DNA from: Belnapia mucosa
Lineage (GTDB): Bacteria > Pseudomonadota > Alphaproteobacteria > Acetobacterales > Acetobacteraceae
Direction of reading: 5' to 3'
DNA: 64,000 bases
NCBI RefSeq assembly: GCF_016775475.1
Contig: NZ_JAEUXJ010000009.1
Span: 1-64,000 of the forward strand
The notes under the pieces are model-generated. The model was not told the origin of the DNA, searched no databases, and saw only the letters and a program-made list of their open reading frames with translations. Positions 1-7,840 of the stretch are shown here, in pieces. Both the position numbers and the translations under genes were made by a program. The first letter of the stretch is position 1; every line of letters starts with the position of its first letter.

Positions 1-83
1 TCGCCCTCGGCGACGGCCTCGACTACCTCTACCTCGTCGGCATCACCAAAGCCCAACTGCTCGAAAGCGACTTCGTCGTATAA
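1..83 (+). CDS. 3' end of a truncated gene, product unknown
   Basis: An open frame enters from the left edge (first full codon at base 3) and ends at TAA 81-83. The visible 26 residues read ALGDGLDYLYLVGITK and then a short tail ending in FVV. This is too short to assign a family. The stop codon shares its last A with the ATG of the next gene, so the two are probably co-transcribed and translationally coupled. Confidence 0.55.
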   Translation, partial: ALGDGLDYLYLVGITKAQLLESDFVV

Positions 84-1177
84 TGTCGAAAAGCACAGAC
101 GCCGGGGCGACAGAAAACCCTGCACTCCAGCCGCCGGCCTCGGTCAGCCGAGAAGCGGTGATTTGGGCTATGCGCCTACTGATCGGCCGCGAACCGCTGA
201 ACGAGGCAGAGATCGCCCTGCATCAGCAGCATGCCGACCTCGCCTCACTCCGTGCTGCCTTCCTGCAAACCGGCGAGTTCAAAAACCTTCAGATCGCGGC
301 CGATCCCTCCAGGGCCTATGCAGCGCCGCTGTTCCTGCTGCAGCCGCCGGCCGACCCCTCTCTGCTTTGGCGCTTTGCACCGCCCAGCCTTACGGAACCG
401 GTCAGCCAGCTCTGCACCGCAGGACAGCTTACAGAACCGGCCTTCGCTGAATACTGTGCTCGCCTGAATATGGCGGCTTCGCCGCACCGGAAGGTGTGGG
501 AATTCTGTTACTTGGTCTCTGCGATGCAGGCCAAGGCGCTGTTGCGGCCGGGAATACGCGCCCTTGGCTTCGGCGTTGGTGAAGAACCATTGCCCGCCTT
601 GCTTGCCAAGGCTGGCGCGATCGTGCTGGCCACCGATGCTCCAGCCGATCTCATCCGCGGCCAAGGCTGGGACACCACCAATCAGCATGCGGCTGGCCTG
701 CAGGCGCTGAACCATCCAGCAATACTGCCCTTCGACGATCTGCGGCGCCAGGTCAGCTTCCAGCCGGTGGACATGAATGCGATCCCCACAGACCTAGCCG
801 ATTTCGACGTGTGCTGGTCCTCCTGCGCGCTTGAGCATCTGGGCTCGCTGGAGCACGGGCTGCGCTTCATTGAAAATAGCCTGAGGACGTTGCGCCCGGG
901 GGGCTATGCTATCCACACCACGGAATTCAATCTTTCCTCGAACGACGCTACGCTTGAAGCACCGGCCCTTTCGCTGTTCCGCAAATGCGACATCGAAGCG
1001 TTGGCCAGCCGGTTAGTGGCTGCGGGGCACGAGGTGGCGCCTTTGAATTTCCACCCCGGCGACCGCGAGATCGACCGCCATATCGACCTACCGCCCTTCG
1101 CCCTGCCGCATCTGAAGCTGCTGGCCGCCGGTTTCGTGACTACGTCGATCGGTCTTATCATCCGCAAGGCAGGCTGA
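83..1177 (+). CDS. class I SAM-dependent methyltransferase-like protein
   Basis: A 364-residue protein. Residues about 24-68 (AVIWAMRLLIGREPLNEAE) resemble the short helical GR-x-P segment that precedes methyltransferase or DUF4214-type modules in surface-glycan proteins. A Rossmann-like methyltransferase core follows, with the glycine-rich strand GFGVG at residues 162-166, an aspartate strand near ATDAP, FDVCWSSCALEH around residue 243, and LRTLRPGGYAIH as the post-motif strand. The substrate cannot be read from sequence. The ATG overlaps the upstream stop codon, which supports coupling to that gene. It converges on the FkbM gene with 27 bases between the stops. GC is somewhat lower than in the genes to the right. 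Confidence 0.7.
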   Translation: MSKSTDAGATENPALQPPASVSREAVIWAMRLLIGREPLNEAEIALHQQHADLASLRAAFLQTGEFKNLQIAADPSRAYAAPLFLLQPPADPSLLWRFAPPSLTEPVSQLCTAGQLTEPAFAEYCARLNMAASPHRKVWEFCYLVSAMQAKALLRPGIRALGFGVGEEPLPALLAKAGAIVLATDAPADLIRGQGWDTTNQHAAGLQALNHPAILPFDDLRRQVSFQPVDMNAIPTDLADFDVCWSSCALEHLGSLEHGLRFIENSLRTLRPGGYAIHTTEFNLSSNDATLEAPALSLFRKCDIEALASRLVAAGHEVAPLNFHPGDREIDRHIDLPPFALPHLKLLAAGFVTTSIGLIIRKAG

Positions 1178-1204
1178 GGCCCGCCCCCCGGAAGGGAGGG
1201 CTTC

Positions 1205-2092
1205 TCAGCCCCGGCGGTTGGCGAAATCGATCGGTTCAAGCCGTGAGAGGTACAACATCGTATCCTCCCGTGTGCCCAGGATGCGGTCAGGTTCGGTCGG
1301 ACGCACCACCGCATCGTCGTCGAGTTGACGCAGCGGAAACAATGCCGACATCTGCGCTAGCATCTGCTGCGGTTCCCGGCACCGCAATGGGTTGAACTCC
1401 AGCAGAATCTGGATGTCGGGGCTGCGTGCGATCAAGCCCTGCATGCCAGCCCACAAATCCTCCTCCGCGCCTTCGACATCGATTTTGGCAAAATCCACTG
1501 GGCCGGTTGGCAAATCGTCGAGGGCAAGGCTCTCGACCTTCAGTTCCACCACATCCGGTAAAGTTTCGCCCGTGGCCAACGGCGGCAGCAACGCGCCATT
1601 CTTTGGGTCTGTTGTCTTGGCACGAAAATGCAGGATCTCGCCGCTGCGCCCGGTCACTGCCTTCGGCATGCACTCGGTCCGGGTCGTGAAGCCGTTGATA
1701 TCCACATTGCGCTTCAGCAGATCGAATAGCCGTGGATTTGGCTCGAAGGCGAAGACATTGCCGCCCGCACCGACGAGTTCGGCCATCAGCACGGTGTAGT
1801 AGCCAAGGTTGGCCCCGACATCGAGGACCGTGCCACCAGGCCGTACGTTTCGCCAGATGAAGTCAGAAACCCAGTATTCCCAATAGCCGTCCAGCATTAG
1901 ATGCGGAGCAAGACCGCGGTCTCGGCAATCGACGAAGAATTTGTAGCGGCCAAGGATGCGACAGAGGATCGTGTGAGGATCGACCGGAACCGTATGGCAC
2001 CGCCTGCGCATGGCAGCTTCCAGACGGGTTCGGTCATGATTGCCGATCAAGTCGTCAAGCGTGAGGAGATCGATCCAGTCATCGGTCGGCAT
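1205..2092 (-). CDS. FkbM family methyltransferase
   Basis: A 295-residue protein with the FkbM SAM-binding motif VLDVGANLGYY (DVGANLG at residues 91-97), the downstream acidic strand VFAFEPNP, and the family signature FAKIDVEGAEEDLWAG. FkbM enzymes methylate hydroxyls on sugars or polyketides; in bacteria of this kind they usually modify surface glycans. I chose the ATG at 2092 because the protein is well formed from there; an in-frame GTG at 2113 would add seven residues. The neighbouring methyltransferase on the other strand suggests a glycan-modification locus extending to the left. The acceptor is unknown. Confidence 0.85.
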   Translation of the reverse strand: MPTDDWIDLLTLDDLIGNHDRTRLEAAMRRRCHTVPVDPHTILCRILGRYKFFVDCRDRGLAPHLMLDGYWEYWVSDFIWRNVRPGGTVLDVGANLGYYTVLMAELVGAGGNVFAFEPNPRLFDLLKRNVDINGFTTRTECMPKAVTGRSGEILHFRAKTTDPKNGALLPPLATGETLPDVVELKVESLALDDLPTGPVDFAKIDVEGAEEDLWAGMQGLIARSPDIQILLEFNPLRCREPQQMLAQMSALFPLRQLDDDAVVRPTEPDRILGTREDTMLYLSRLEPIDFANRRG

Positions 2093-2159
2093 GGGAAACC
2101 TTGGCAGGAGCACTGTTCAGGGGCCTTACCATAACGCCATGGTGATCCCTTGACTAATC

Positions 2160-3704
2160 TTACCCCGCTTTCCGCCGCCGCCGCAGCATCCGACGCACCT
2201 CGCGCAGATCCACCGCCCGCAGCAGGTGCGCCGCCGCGAAATAGGCCAGGCACCCGGCCAGAATCAGCGCCGCCAGCGCGGCGAAGCGGAGGCCCGGCCC
2301 GGCGGGGAAGAGCAGCCCCTCCAGCGCCCAGAGCACCGCCCCCATGATCGCCGCCGCCAGCAGCAGCCGCGGCCCGTTCCGCCGCAGCCGCCGGTCGGGC
2401 AGGAACTGGCCCCGGCGCAACAGCAGCCCGCCCAGCATCACCGCGTTGAACCAGGCCGACAGCGCCGTCGCCAGCGCCACGCCGACATGGCTCAGATAGC
2501 GGGTCAGCAGCAGGTTCAGCAGCAGGTTCAGCGCCACCGCGGCGAAGCCCACCTTCACCGGCGTCGAGGTGTCGCCCCGGGCAAAGAAGCCGGGGGCGAA
2601 GATCTTCACCAGCACATAGGCCGGCAGGCCGATCGCATAGGCGGCCAGCGCCGCCGCGGTCGCCCCCGCCTCCTCGGCCCCGAAGGCGCCACGTTGGAAC
2701 AGCACGACGACGATCGGCCAGGCCGCCACCGCCTGCCCCACCGCCGCCGGCAGGCAGAGCAGCAGGGACAGCTCCGCCGCCCGGTTCATGGTCCGGTGCG
2801 CCGACAGGCTCTCCCCGGCCCGCACTTGGCGGGACAGCAGGGGCAGCATCGCCGTCCCCACCGCCGCCCCGATGACGCCGAGCGGCAGCTGCCCCACCCG
2901 GTCGGCGTAGTAGAGGTAGGAGACGGCCCCCGCCGGCAGGAAGCTGGCGATGATGACATCGACTGCGAGGTTCAGCTGGGTGACGCCGGCACCGATGATG
3001 CCGGGGACCATCCGCCGCAGCACCTGCTGCACCTCCGGCGCCAGGCTCGGTAGCTTCAGGAAATGCAGCGCCATCCCCGCCCGCGCACAGGCCCATAGCA
3101 CCAGGGCCAGCTGCACCGCGCCCGAGACGGTCACGCCCCAGGCCAGCGCATGCGCTGGCGTCGCCACATAGGGGGTGAGGACCAGCAGCGAGGCCATGGA
3201 GAGCAGGTTGAAGAAGATCGGCGCCGCCGCCGCCGCCGCGAAGCGGTCCAGCCCGTTCAGCACGCCGGAGACCAGCGCCGTCAGGCAGATCAACAGCAGA
3301 TAGGGGAAGGTGATCCGCGTCAGCTCGATGGCGAGCTGGAATTTGGCCGGGTCGTCCGAGAAGCCCGGCGCCAGCACCCGCATCAGCTGCGGCATGGCGA
3401 TGACGCCGATCACCACCAGCAGGCTCAGCCAGAGGGTCATCAGCGCCGCCATCCGCTCGGCCAGCTGTTGCGCCACCCGCGGCCCCTGCACCGCCAGGGT
3501 GCCGGCGAAGGCCGGCACGAAGGCGGCGTTGAAGGCGCCCTCCCCGAACAGCCGGCGGAACAGGTTGGGCAGCTTGAGCGCGACGAAGAAGCAATCCGCC
3601 ATCGGCCCGGCGCCGAGCCGGGCGGCGATGAACATGTCGCGCGCGAAGCCGAGGACGCGGCTGGCCATGGTCCAGCCGCCAACGGTGAGGACGCCTTTGA
3701 GCAT
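2160..3704 (-). CDS. murJ: lipid II flippase MurJ
   Basis: A 514-residue polytopic membrane protein, the usual length for MurJ/MviN. The start is characteristic: SRVLGFARDMFIAARLGAG, then ALKLPNLFRRLFGEGAFNAAFVP. About 14 hydrophobic helices follow, and a basic tail (MLRRRRKAG) ends the protein. MurJ is a MOP-superfamily transporter that moves the peptidoglycan precursor lipid II from the cytoplasmic to the periplasmic face of the inner membrane. In many alphaproteobacteria it lies near glnD and mutS; here those genes are about 4 kb away with other genes between. The family call is secure. Confidence 0.95.
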   Translation of the reverse strand: MLKGVLTVGGWTMASRVLGFARDMFIAARLGAGPMADCFFVALKLPNLFRRLFGEGAFNAAFVPAFAGTLAVQGPRVAQQLAERMAALMTLWLSLLVVIGVIAMPQLMRVLAPGFSDDPAKFQLAIELTRITFPYLLLICLTALVSGVLNGLDRFAAAAAAPIFFNLLSMASLLVLTPYVATPAHALAWGVTVSGAVQLALVLWACARAGMALHFLKLPSLAPEVQQVLRRMVPGIIGAGVTQLNLAVDVIIASFLPAGAVSYLYYADRVGQLPLGVIGAAVGTAMLPLLSRQVRAGESLSAHRTMNRAAELSLLLCLPAAVGQAVAAWPIVVVLFQRGAFGAEEAGATAAALAAYAIGLPAYVLVKIFAPGFFARGDTSTPVKVGFAAVALNLLLNLLLTRYLSHVGVALATALSAWFNAVMLGGLLLRRGQFLPDRRLRRNGPRLLLAAAIMGAVLWALEGLLFPAGPGLRFAALAALILAGCLAYFAAAHLLRAVDLREVRRMLRRRRKAG

Positions 3705-3725
3705 GGCGCGCCCTCTAGCCGGTAT

Positions 3726-4607
3726 TCAGCCCGGCGGCGAGGCTCCAGCGGCTTCGGCGATCCAACGGGCGAAGGCGGCGAAGGCCGGCTCCCCGGCGCG
3801 GAAGGGCTGGTGGACCAGGAACCACCCCCCGCCCTTGGCGACCGAGCGCGGGAAGGGCGCCACCAGCCGCCCCGCCGCCAGGTCGTCATCGATATAGGGC
3901 CGGATGCCCATGGCCACCCCCACCCCATCGGCCGCCGCCTGCAGGGCATGGCCGTAGAAATCGAAGCGCGGCCCATGGGCGAGGAGGCTGGGGATGCCCG
4001 CCGCCTCCAGCCAGCGCGGCCAATCCTCCGGCGCATGGGCGACGCGGAGGAGGCTCTCCCCGGCCAGGTCCTCGGGCCGGCGCAGGCGGCGGCCGGTCGC
4101 CGGGGCACAGACCGGGGTGAGATCGGCGGCAAAGAGCGGCTGCGCGATCAGCCCGGGCCATTGCCCGTCGCCGAGACGGATGCCGCAGGTCCAGTCCTCG
4201 GCGAAGGGTGCCGCCGCCCCGCCGGTGGTGATGCGCACCTCGATCCCCGGCTGCCGCCGCTGCCAATCCGCGAGGCGGGGAATCAGCCAGCGGATGGCGA
4301 AGGTCGGGCCGACGCCGAGCGTCAGGACCTGCCGCCCCGTCATCCCCGCCACCTCCCCGGTCAGCCGCGCCAGCTCATCCAGCAGGCTGGTCAATCCGCC
4401 CCGGTAGCGGGCCCCGGCGGCGGTCAGGGTCAGCCGGTTGGCCCGCCGCTCGAACAGCGGCAGGCCGAGCCGCGCCTCCAGCAGCTTCACCATGCGGCTG
4501 ATGGCGGCGGGGCTGACATGCAGCTCCGCCGCCGCCGCGGCGAAGCTGCCGGTGCGTCCGGCGGCCTCGAAGGCGCGGATTCCGTTGAGGAAGGGCAGCC
4601 GGCGCAT
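3726..4607 (-). CDS. LysR family transcriptional regulator, GcvA-like
   Basis: A 293-residue protein starting at ATG 4607. The first 60 residues form the winged helix-turn-helix (RAFEAAGRTGSFAAAAAELH, then VSPAAISRMVKLLEARLGLPLFER), and the rest is a periplasmic-binding-protein-like effector domain. The FLNGIRAFEAAGRTGSF beginning is typical of the GcvA-like subgroup. The frame stays open far upstream, but that part has no LysR character, so the internal ATG is the start. It is divergent from the TSUP permease gene with 82 bases between, the usual arrangement for a LysR protein controlling its neighbour. The effector is unknown. Confidence 0.9.
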   Translation of the reverse strand: MRRLPFLNGIRAFEAAGRTGSFAAAAAELHVSPAAISRMVKLLEARLGLPLFERRANRLTLTAAGARYRGGLTSLLDELARLTGEVAGMTGRQVLTLGVGPTFAIRWLIPRLADWQRRQPGIEVRITTGGAAAPFAEDWTCGIRLGDGQWPGLIAQPLFAADLTPVCAPATGRRLRRPEDLAGESLLRVAHAPEDWPRWLEAAGIPSLLAHGPRFDFYGHALQAAADGVGVAMGIRPYIDDDLAAGRLVAPFPRSVAKGGGWFLVHQPFRAGEPAFAAFARWIAEAAGASPPG

Positions 4608-4689
4608 GCGGGCAGGCTCAACTTTCCTGAGGCTGAGCGCAGCATATCTCGGTTTGTGACGGGGGCTCAACGGGCGCAGAGCAGGGGGC

Positions 4690-5436
4690 ATGAGCTTCGC
4701 CCTCCTGCCCCTGCTCTGCCTGGTCATGACCGGCACCGCCTTCCTCTCCGGCATCTTCGGCATGGCCGGGGGGCTGGTCCTGATCGGCGTGCTGCTGGCG
4801 CTGATGCCGCTGCCGGAGGCGATGGCGCTGCATGCGGTGACGCAGATGGCCTCCAATGGCTGGCGCGGCTTCCTCTGGCGGAAGCATATCCTCTGGCGGC
4901 CCCTGGTCGCGGTCGGCGGCGGCTTCGGCCTCGCCCTGCTGGGCTGGAGCCTGGTCGGCTGGGTGCCGGACAAGCCGCTGGCCCTGCTCGCCCTCGGCAT
5001 CACGCCCTTCCTGGTGAAGCTGATGCCGGCGCGGCTGGCGCCCGATCCGCATAGCCCGGTGCAGGGCCTGGCCTATGGCGCCTGCGCCATGTCGCTGATG
5101 CTGCTGACCGGCGTCTCCGGCCCCCTGATCGACCGCTTCTTTCTGGGTGGCGGGCTGGAGCGGCGGCAGATCGTCGCCACCAAGGCGGCCGGGCAGATCC
5201 TCGGCCACGGGCTGAAGCTGCTCTATTTCAGCGGGCTGGCGGAGCAGGCGGCGGGGCTCGACCCGGTGCTGGCGGCGGCGGGGGTGCTCTGCTCCATGCT
5301 CGGCACCACTCTCGCCCGCCGCATCCTGGAGGCGATGACGGACAGCCAGTACCGGCGCTGGACCGACCGGCTGATCGGCCTCGTCTCCGGCTACTACGTT
5401 CTCTACGGCAGCACCCTGATCCTGCTGCCGCCATGA
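4690..5436 (+). CDS. TSUP (TauE/SafE) family membrane permease
   Basis: A 248-residue protein with about eight hydrophobic segments. It begins FALLPLLCLVMTGTAFLSGI followed by FGMAGGLVLIGVLLALMPL, the glycine-rich first repeat typical of the 4-toluene sulfonate uptake permease (TSUP)/sulfite exporter TauE family. Members move small organosulfur or organic acid anions across the inner membrane; the substrate here cannot be assigned. Divergent transcription from the LysR gene suggests the regulator controls it. The small frameshifted gene follows 14 bases after its stop. Confidence 0.85.
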   Translation: MSFALLPLLCLVMTGTAFLSGIFGMAGGLVLIGVLLALMPLPEAMALHAVTQMASNGWRGFLWRKHILWRPLVAVGGGFGLALLGWSLVGWVPDKPLALLALGITPFLVKLMPARLAPDPHSPVQGLAYGACAMSLMLLTGVSGPLIDRFFLGGGLERRQIVATKAAGQILGHGLKLLYFSGLAEQAAGLDPVLAAAGVLCSMLGTTLARRILEAMTDSQYRRWTDRLIGLVSGYYVLYGSTLILLPP

Positions 5437-5450
5437 CGGGAGGAAAAACC

Positions 5451-5677
5451 ATGCAGCCGGATGTGATCACTCCGCTGACCGCGACCTCGTCGCCTCCGTC
5501 GCCACCTCGCCGCGCCCCTACCCCGAGGTGATCGAGGCCTGGCGCACCTCCTGCCCCCGGCTGACGGTCTGGGAGGATGCAGTGGATGGCGGCTTCGTCG
5601 CCCTGATGCGTGGCGAGGGCGGCGCCGTGCTGGTCGCCCCGACCGAGCGGGGCCGGGCCTTGCTCACCGGGAACTGA
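5451..5677 (+). pseudogene. small conserved hypothetical gene broken by a one-base frameshift
   Basis: A clean Shine-Dalgarno (GGGAGG) precedes ATG 5451, and translation begins MQPDVITP. It then runs into proline-rich nonsense and a stop. In the +2 frame from about 5477 a sensible protein continues: DRDLVASVATSPRPYPEVIE, then AWRTSCPRLTVWEDAVDGG, ending in RALLTGN at TGA 5675-5677. Restoring one G near 5474 (CCGGCTGAC for CCGCTGAC) would give one continuous product of about 75 residues, MQPDVITPADRDLVAS and onward. It looks like a small winged-helix-like hypothetical protein of unknown function. Either a real one-base deletion or a sequencing error would explain this. Confidence 0.7.
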
Positions 5678-5716
5678 CCACCGGAAGTTGTTTCGTCAGC
5701 AGCGGCGCCGCAGTCC

Positions 5717-7510
5717 ATGACGCCGGGCATGACAAGCCTCGCCCTCCGCCGCCGGGTGCTGCTGCAACGCCGCTGGGAACGGATGGCGGCCCGGCTGCGC
5801 GGCTGGGTCCGCGGCAGCGAGGTGGCGGTGGTCGGCCTCGCCGTGCTGGTCGGGGCCGCGGTCGGGCTGCTCGCCTGGGGCATGGGCGCGGCGGCGCATG
5901 GGCTGCAGCGCCTGCTCTACGGGCTGGAGCCGCATCTGCGCCTCTCCGCCGCGACGCGCCTGCCGGATGAGCTGGTGCTGCTGGTGCCGGTGCTGGGCGG
6001 GCTCGCCTTGGCCGGGCTGAACCATCTCATCGCCCGCTGGCGGCCGAAGCGGCCGATCGACCCGATCGAGGCCAATGCCCTGCATGGCGGGCGGCTGTCC
6101 CTGACCGATGGCGCCGTGGTCGGGGCGCAGACCGTGCTCTCGAACGGCGTCGGCGCCTCGGTCGGGCTGGAGGCGGGCTATACCCAGGTCGGTGGCGGCA
6201 TCGCCTCCCGCCTCGGCCGGGCCTGCTCGCTGCGACGGGGCGATCTCCGCATCCTGGTCGGCGCCGGCACCGCGGCCGCCATCGGCGCCGCCTTCAACGC
6301 CCCCCTGACCGGCGCCTTCTATGCCTTCGAGCTGGTGATCGGCACCTACAGCATCGCCGCCCTCTTTCCGGTGGTGGCCAGCGCGGTCAGCGGGGTGCTG
6401 GTCGCCCGCCTGCTCCAGGCCGGGACCTATGTGGTGGAGACGGCGGCGCCCGGGGTGGTCGATCCCGGCTACTACCCTCTGGCGCTGCTGCTCGGCGCGC
6501 TCTGCGGCCTCAGCGGCATCCTGCTGATGCGCGGCGTCGGCACGACCGAAACGCTGCTGACGCGCTTCATACCCTCCGTCCCCCTGCGGCTGATGCTGGG
6601 CGGGCTGGCGGTGGGCGGGCTGGCGCTGATCTCGCCCGTCGCGCTCTCGGCCGGGCATGGCGCGCTGCATCTGGCCTTCATGACCGAGGCGCCGGCCTGG
6701 CCGGTGCTGGTGCTGCTGCTGGTGAAGGCAGCGGCCTCCATCGTCTCGCTCGGCAGCGGCTTCCGCGGCGGGTTGTTCTTCGCCTCGCTTCTGATCGGGG
6801 CGCTGGGCGGCAAGCTCTTCGCCGGGGTGCTGGCCATGCTCTCACCGCCAGGGCCCGATCCGCTGATCCTGACCATCATCGGGATGAGCGCCTTCGGCGC
6901 CGCGGTCATTGGCGCGCCGCTCTCGATGACCTTCCTGGCGCTGGAGACCACCGGCAGCCTCGCGGTGGCCGGGCCGGTCCTGGCCGCGGTGGCGGTCTCC
7001 GGCCTGATCGTCCGGCGCCTCTTCGGCTATTCCTTCGCCACCTGGCGCTTCCACCTGCGCGGCGAGGCGATCCGCAGCGCGCATGACATCGGCTGGGTGA
7101 ACGACCTGACGGTCGGCAGCCTGATGCGGCGGGCGGTGCCGACCGCGCCGGCCGCGCTCGACCTCGCCGCTTTCCGGCAGCGCTTCCCGCTGGGTGCGGC
7201 GACGCGGGTGGTGATACTGGGCGAGGGCGGCCGCTATGCCGGCATCGTCTCGGTGCCCGAGGCGCATGCAGCGCCGCCCGAGACCGCGCTGGAGGGGCTG
7301 CTGCACCTGACGGACCGGGTGCTGCTGCCGAGCATGAATGCCAGCGTCGCCATGGCCGCCTTCGAGGCGGCGGAGGCCGAGGCCATGGCCGTGGTGGACG
7401 GTCCCGCCCGCCGCGTCATCGGCCTGCTGACCGAAGCCCACCTCCTCCGCCGCTATGGCGAGGAGGTGGAGAAGCGACGACGGGAGGAAAGCGGGATCGC
7501 CTCGGGCTGA
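5717..7510 (+). CDS. ClC family chloride channel/transporter with C-terminal CBS-like region
   Basis: A 597-residue protein. After a basic N-terminus, about ten membrane helices carry ClC landmarks: SNGVGASVGLEAGYTQVGGG matches the GxExP-type filter segment with its gating glutamate, GAGTAAAIGAAFNAPLTGAF follows, and later GSGFRGGLFFASLLIGALGG. The canonical GSGIP serine motif is not obvious (that position reads RPIDPIEAN), so this belongs to a divergent ClC subgroup. Residues from about 465 to the end are soluble and CBS-like (VGSLMRRAVPT, YAGIVSVPEAHA, VIGLLTEAHLLRRYG). ClC proteins conduct Cl- or exchange Cl- for H+. The stop abuts the convergent gene at 7511. Confidence 0.88.
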   Translation: MTPGMTSLALRRRVLLQRRWERMAARLRGWVRGSEVAVVGLAVLVGAAVGLLAWGMGAAAHGLQRLLYGLEPHLRLSAATRLPDELVLLVPVLGGLALAGLNHLIARWRPKRPIDPIEANALHGGRLSLTDGAVVGAQTVLSNGVGASVGLEAGYTQVGGGIASRLGRACSLRRGDLRILVGAGTAAAIGAAFNAPLTGAFYAFELVIGTYSIAALFPVVASAVSGVLVARLLQAGTYVVETAAPGVVDPGYYPLALLLGALCGLSGILLMRGVGTTETLLTRFIPSVPLRLMLGGLAVGGLALISPVALSAGHGALHLAFMTEAPAWPVLVLLLVKAAASIVSLGSGFRGGLFFASLLIGALGGKLFAGVLAMLSPPGPDPLILTIIGMSAFGAAVIGAPLSMTFLALETTGSLAVAGPVLAAVAVSGLIVRRLFGYSFATWRFHLRGEAIRSAHDIGWVNDLTVGSLMRRAVPTAPAALDLAAFRQRFPLGAATRVVILGEGGRYAGIVSVPEAHAAPPETALEGLLHLTDRVLLPSMNASVAMAAFEAAEAEAMAVVDGPARRVIGLLTEAHLLRRYGEEVEKRRREESGIASG

Positions 7511-7789
7511 CTATTCCTGGGCCAGCCCGGCCGAGCTGTCCTTCTTGCCGAGGCCGGTCGCCCGGTCCTCCGCCTGTCCGGCGCCTTCGGGGCCGTTGTC
7601 GTCCGGCACGCCGCCCTTCACCCCGATATTCACCGGCCCGCCCGGCGCGGCGGGGTCGTTGCGGTTGTTGTTCTCGCCGGGAGAGGGCTTGTACTGATGC
7701 GTCTTGTCCCGCACCGGGGCGTGCGGGCCATGGCTGCTGGTCAGGTTTTCCTGCGGCTCGATATTGCTGCGGCGATCAGGTTCAGGCAT
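7511..7789 (-). CDS. small disordered hypothetical protein
   Basis: From the ATG at 7789 this encodes 92 residues (an upstream in-frame ATG at 7819 would give 102). The composition is rich in N, G, P, E and K (PSPGENNNRNDPAAPGGPVN), with no hydrophobic segment, no cysteines and no recognisable domain, so it is probably disordered. It ends directly against the ClC stop codon and lies downstream of glnD on the same strand. I do not recognise a function. Low complexity makes the coding call moderate. Confidence 0.5.
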   Translation of the reverse strand: MPEPDRRSNIEPQENLTSSHGPHAPVRDKTHQYKPSPGENNNRNDPAAPGGPVNIGVKGGVPDDNGPEGAGQAEDRATGLGKKDSSAGLAQE

Positions 7790-7840
7790 CGGCGGTTGCT
7801 CCCGGTAAGATGGGGGCAACGCGCCGGGGCAGCCGCAAGT

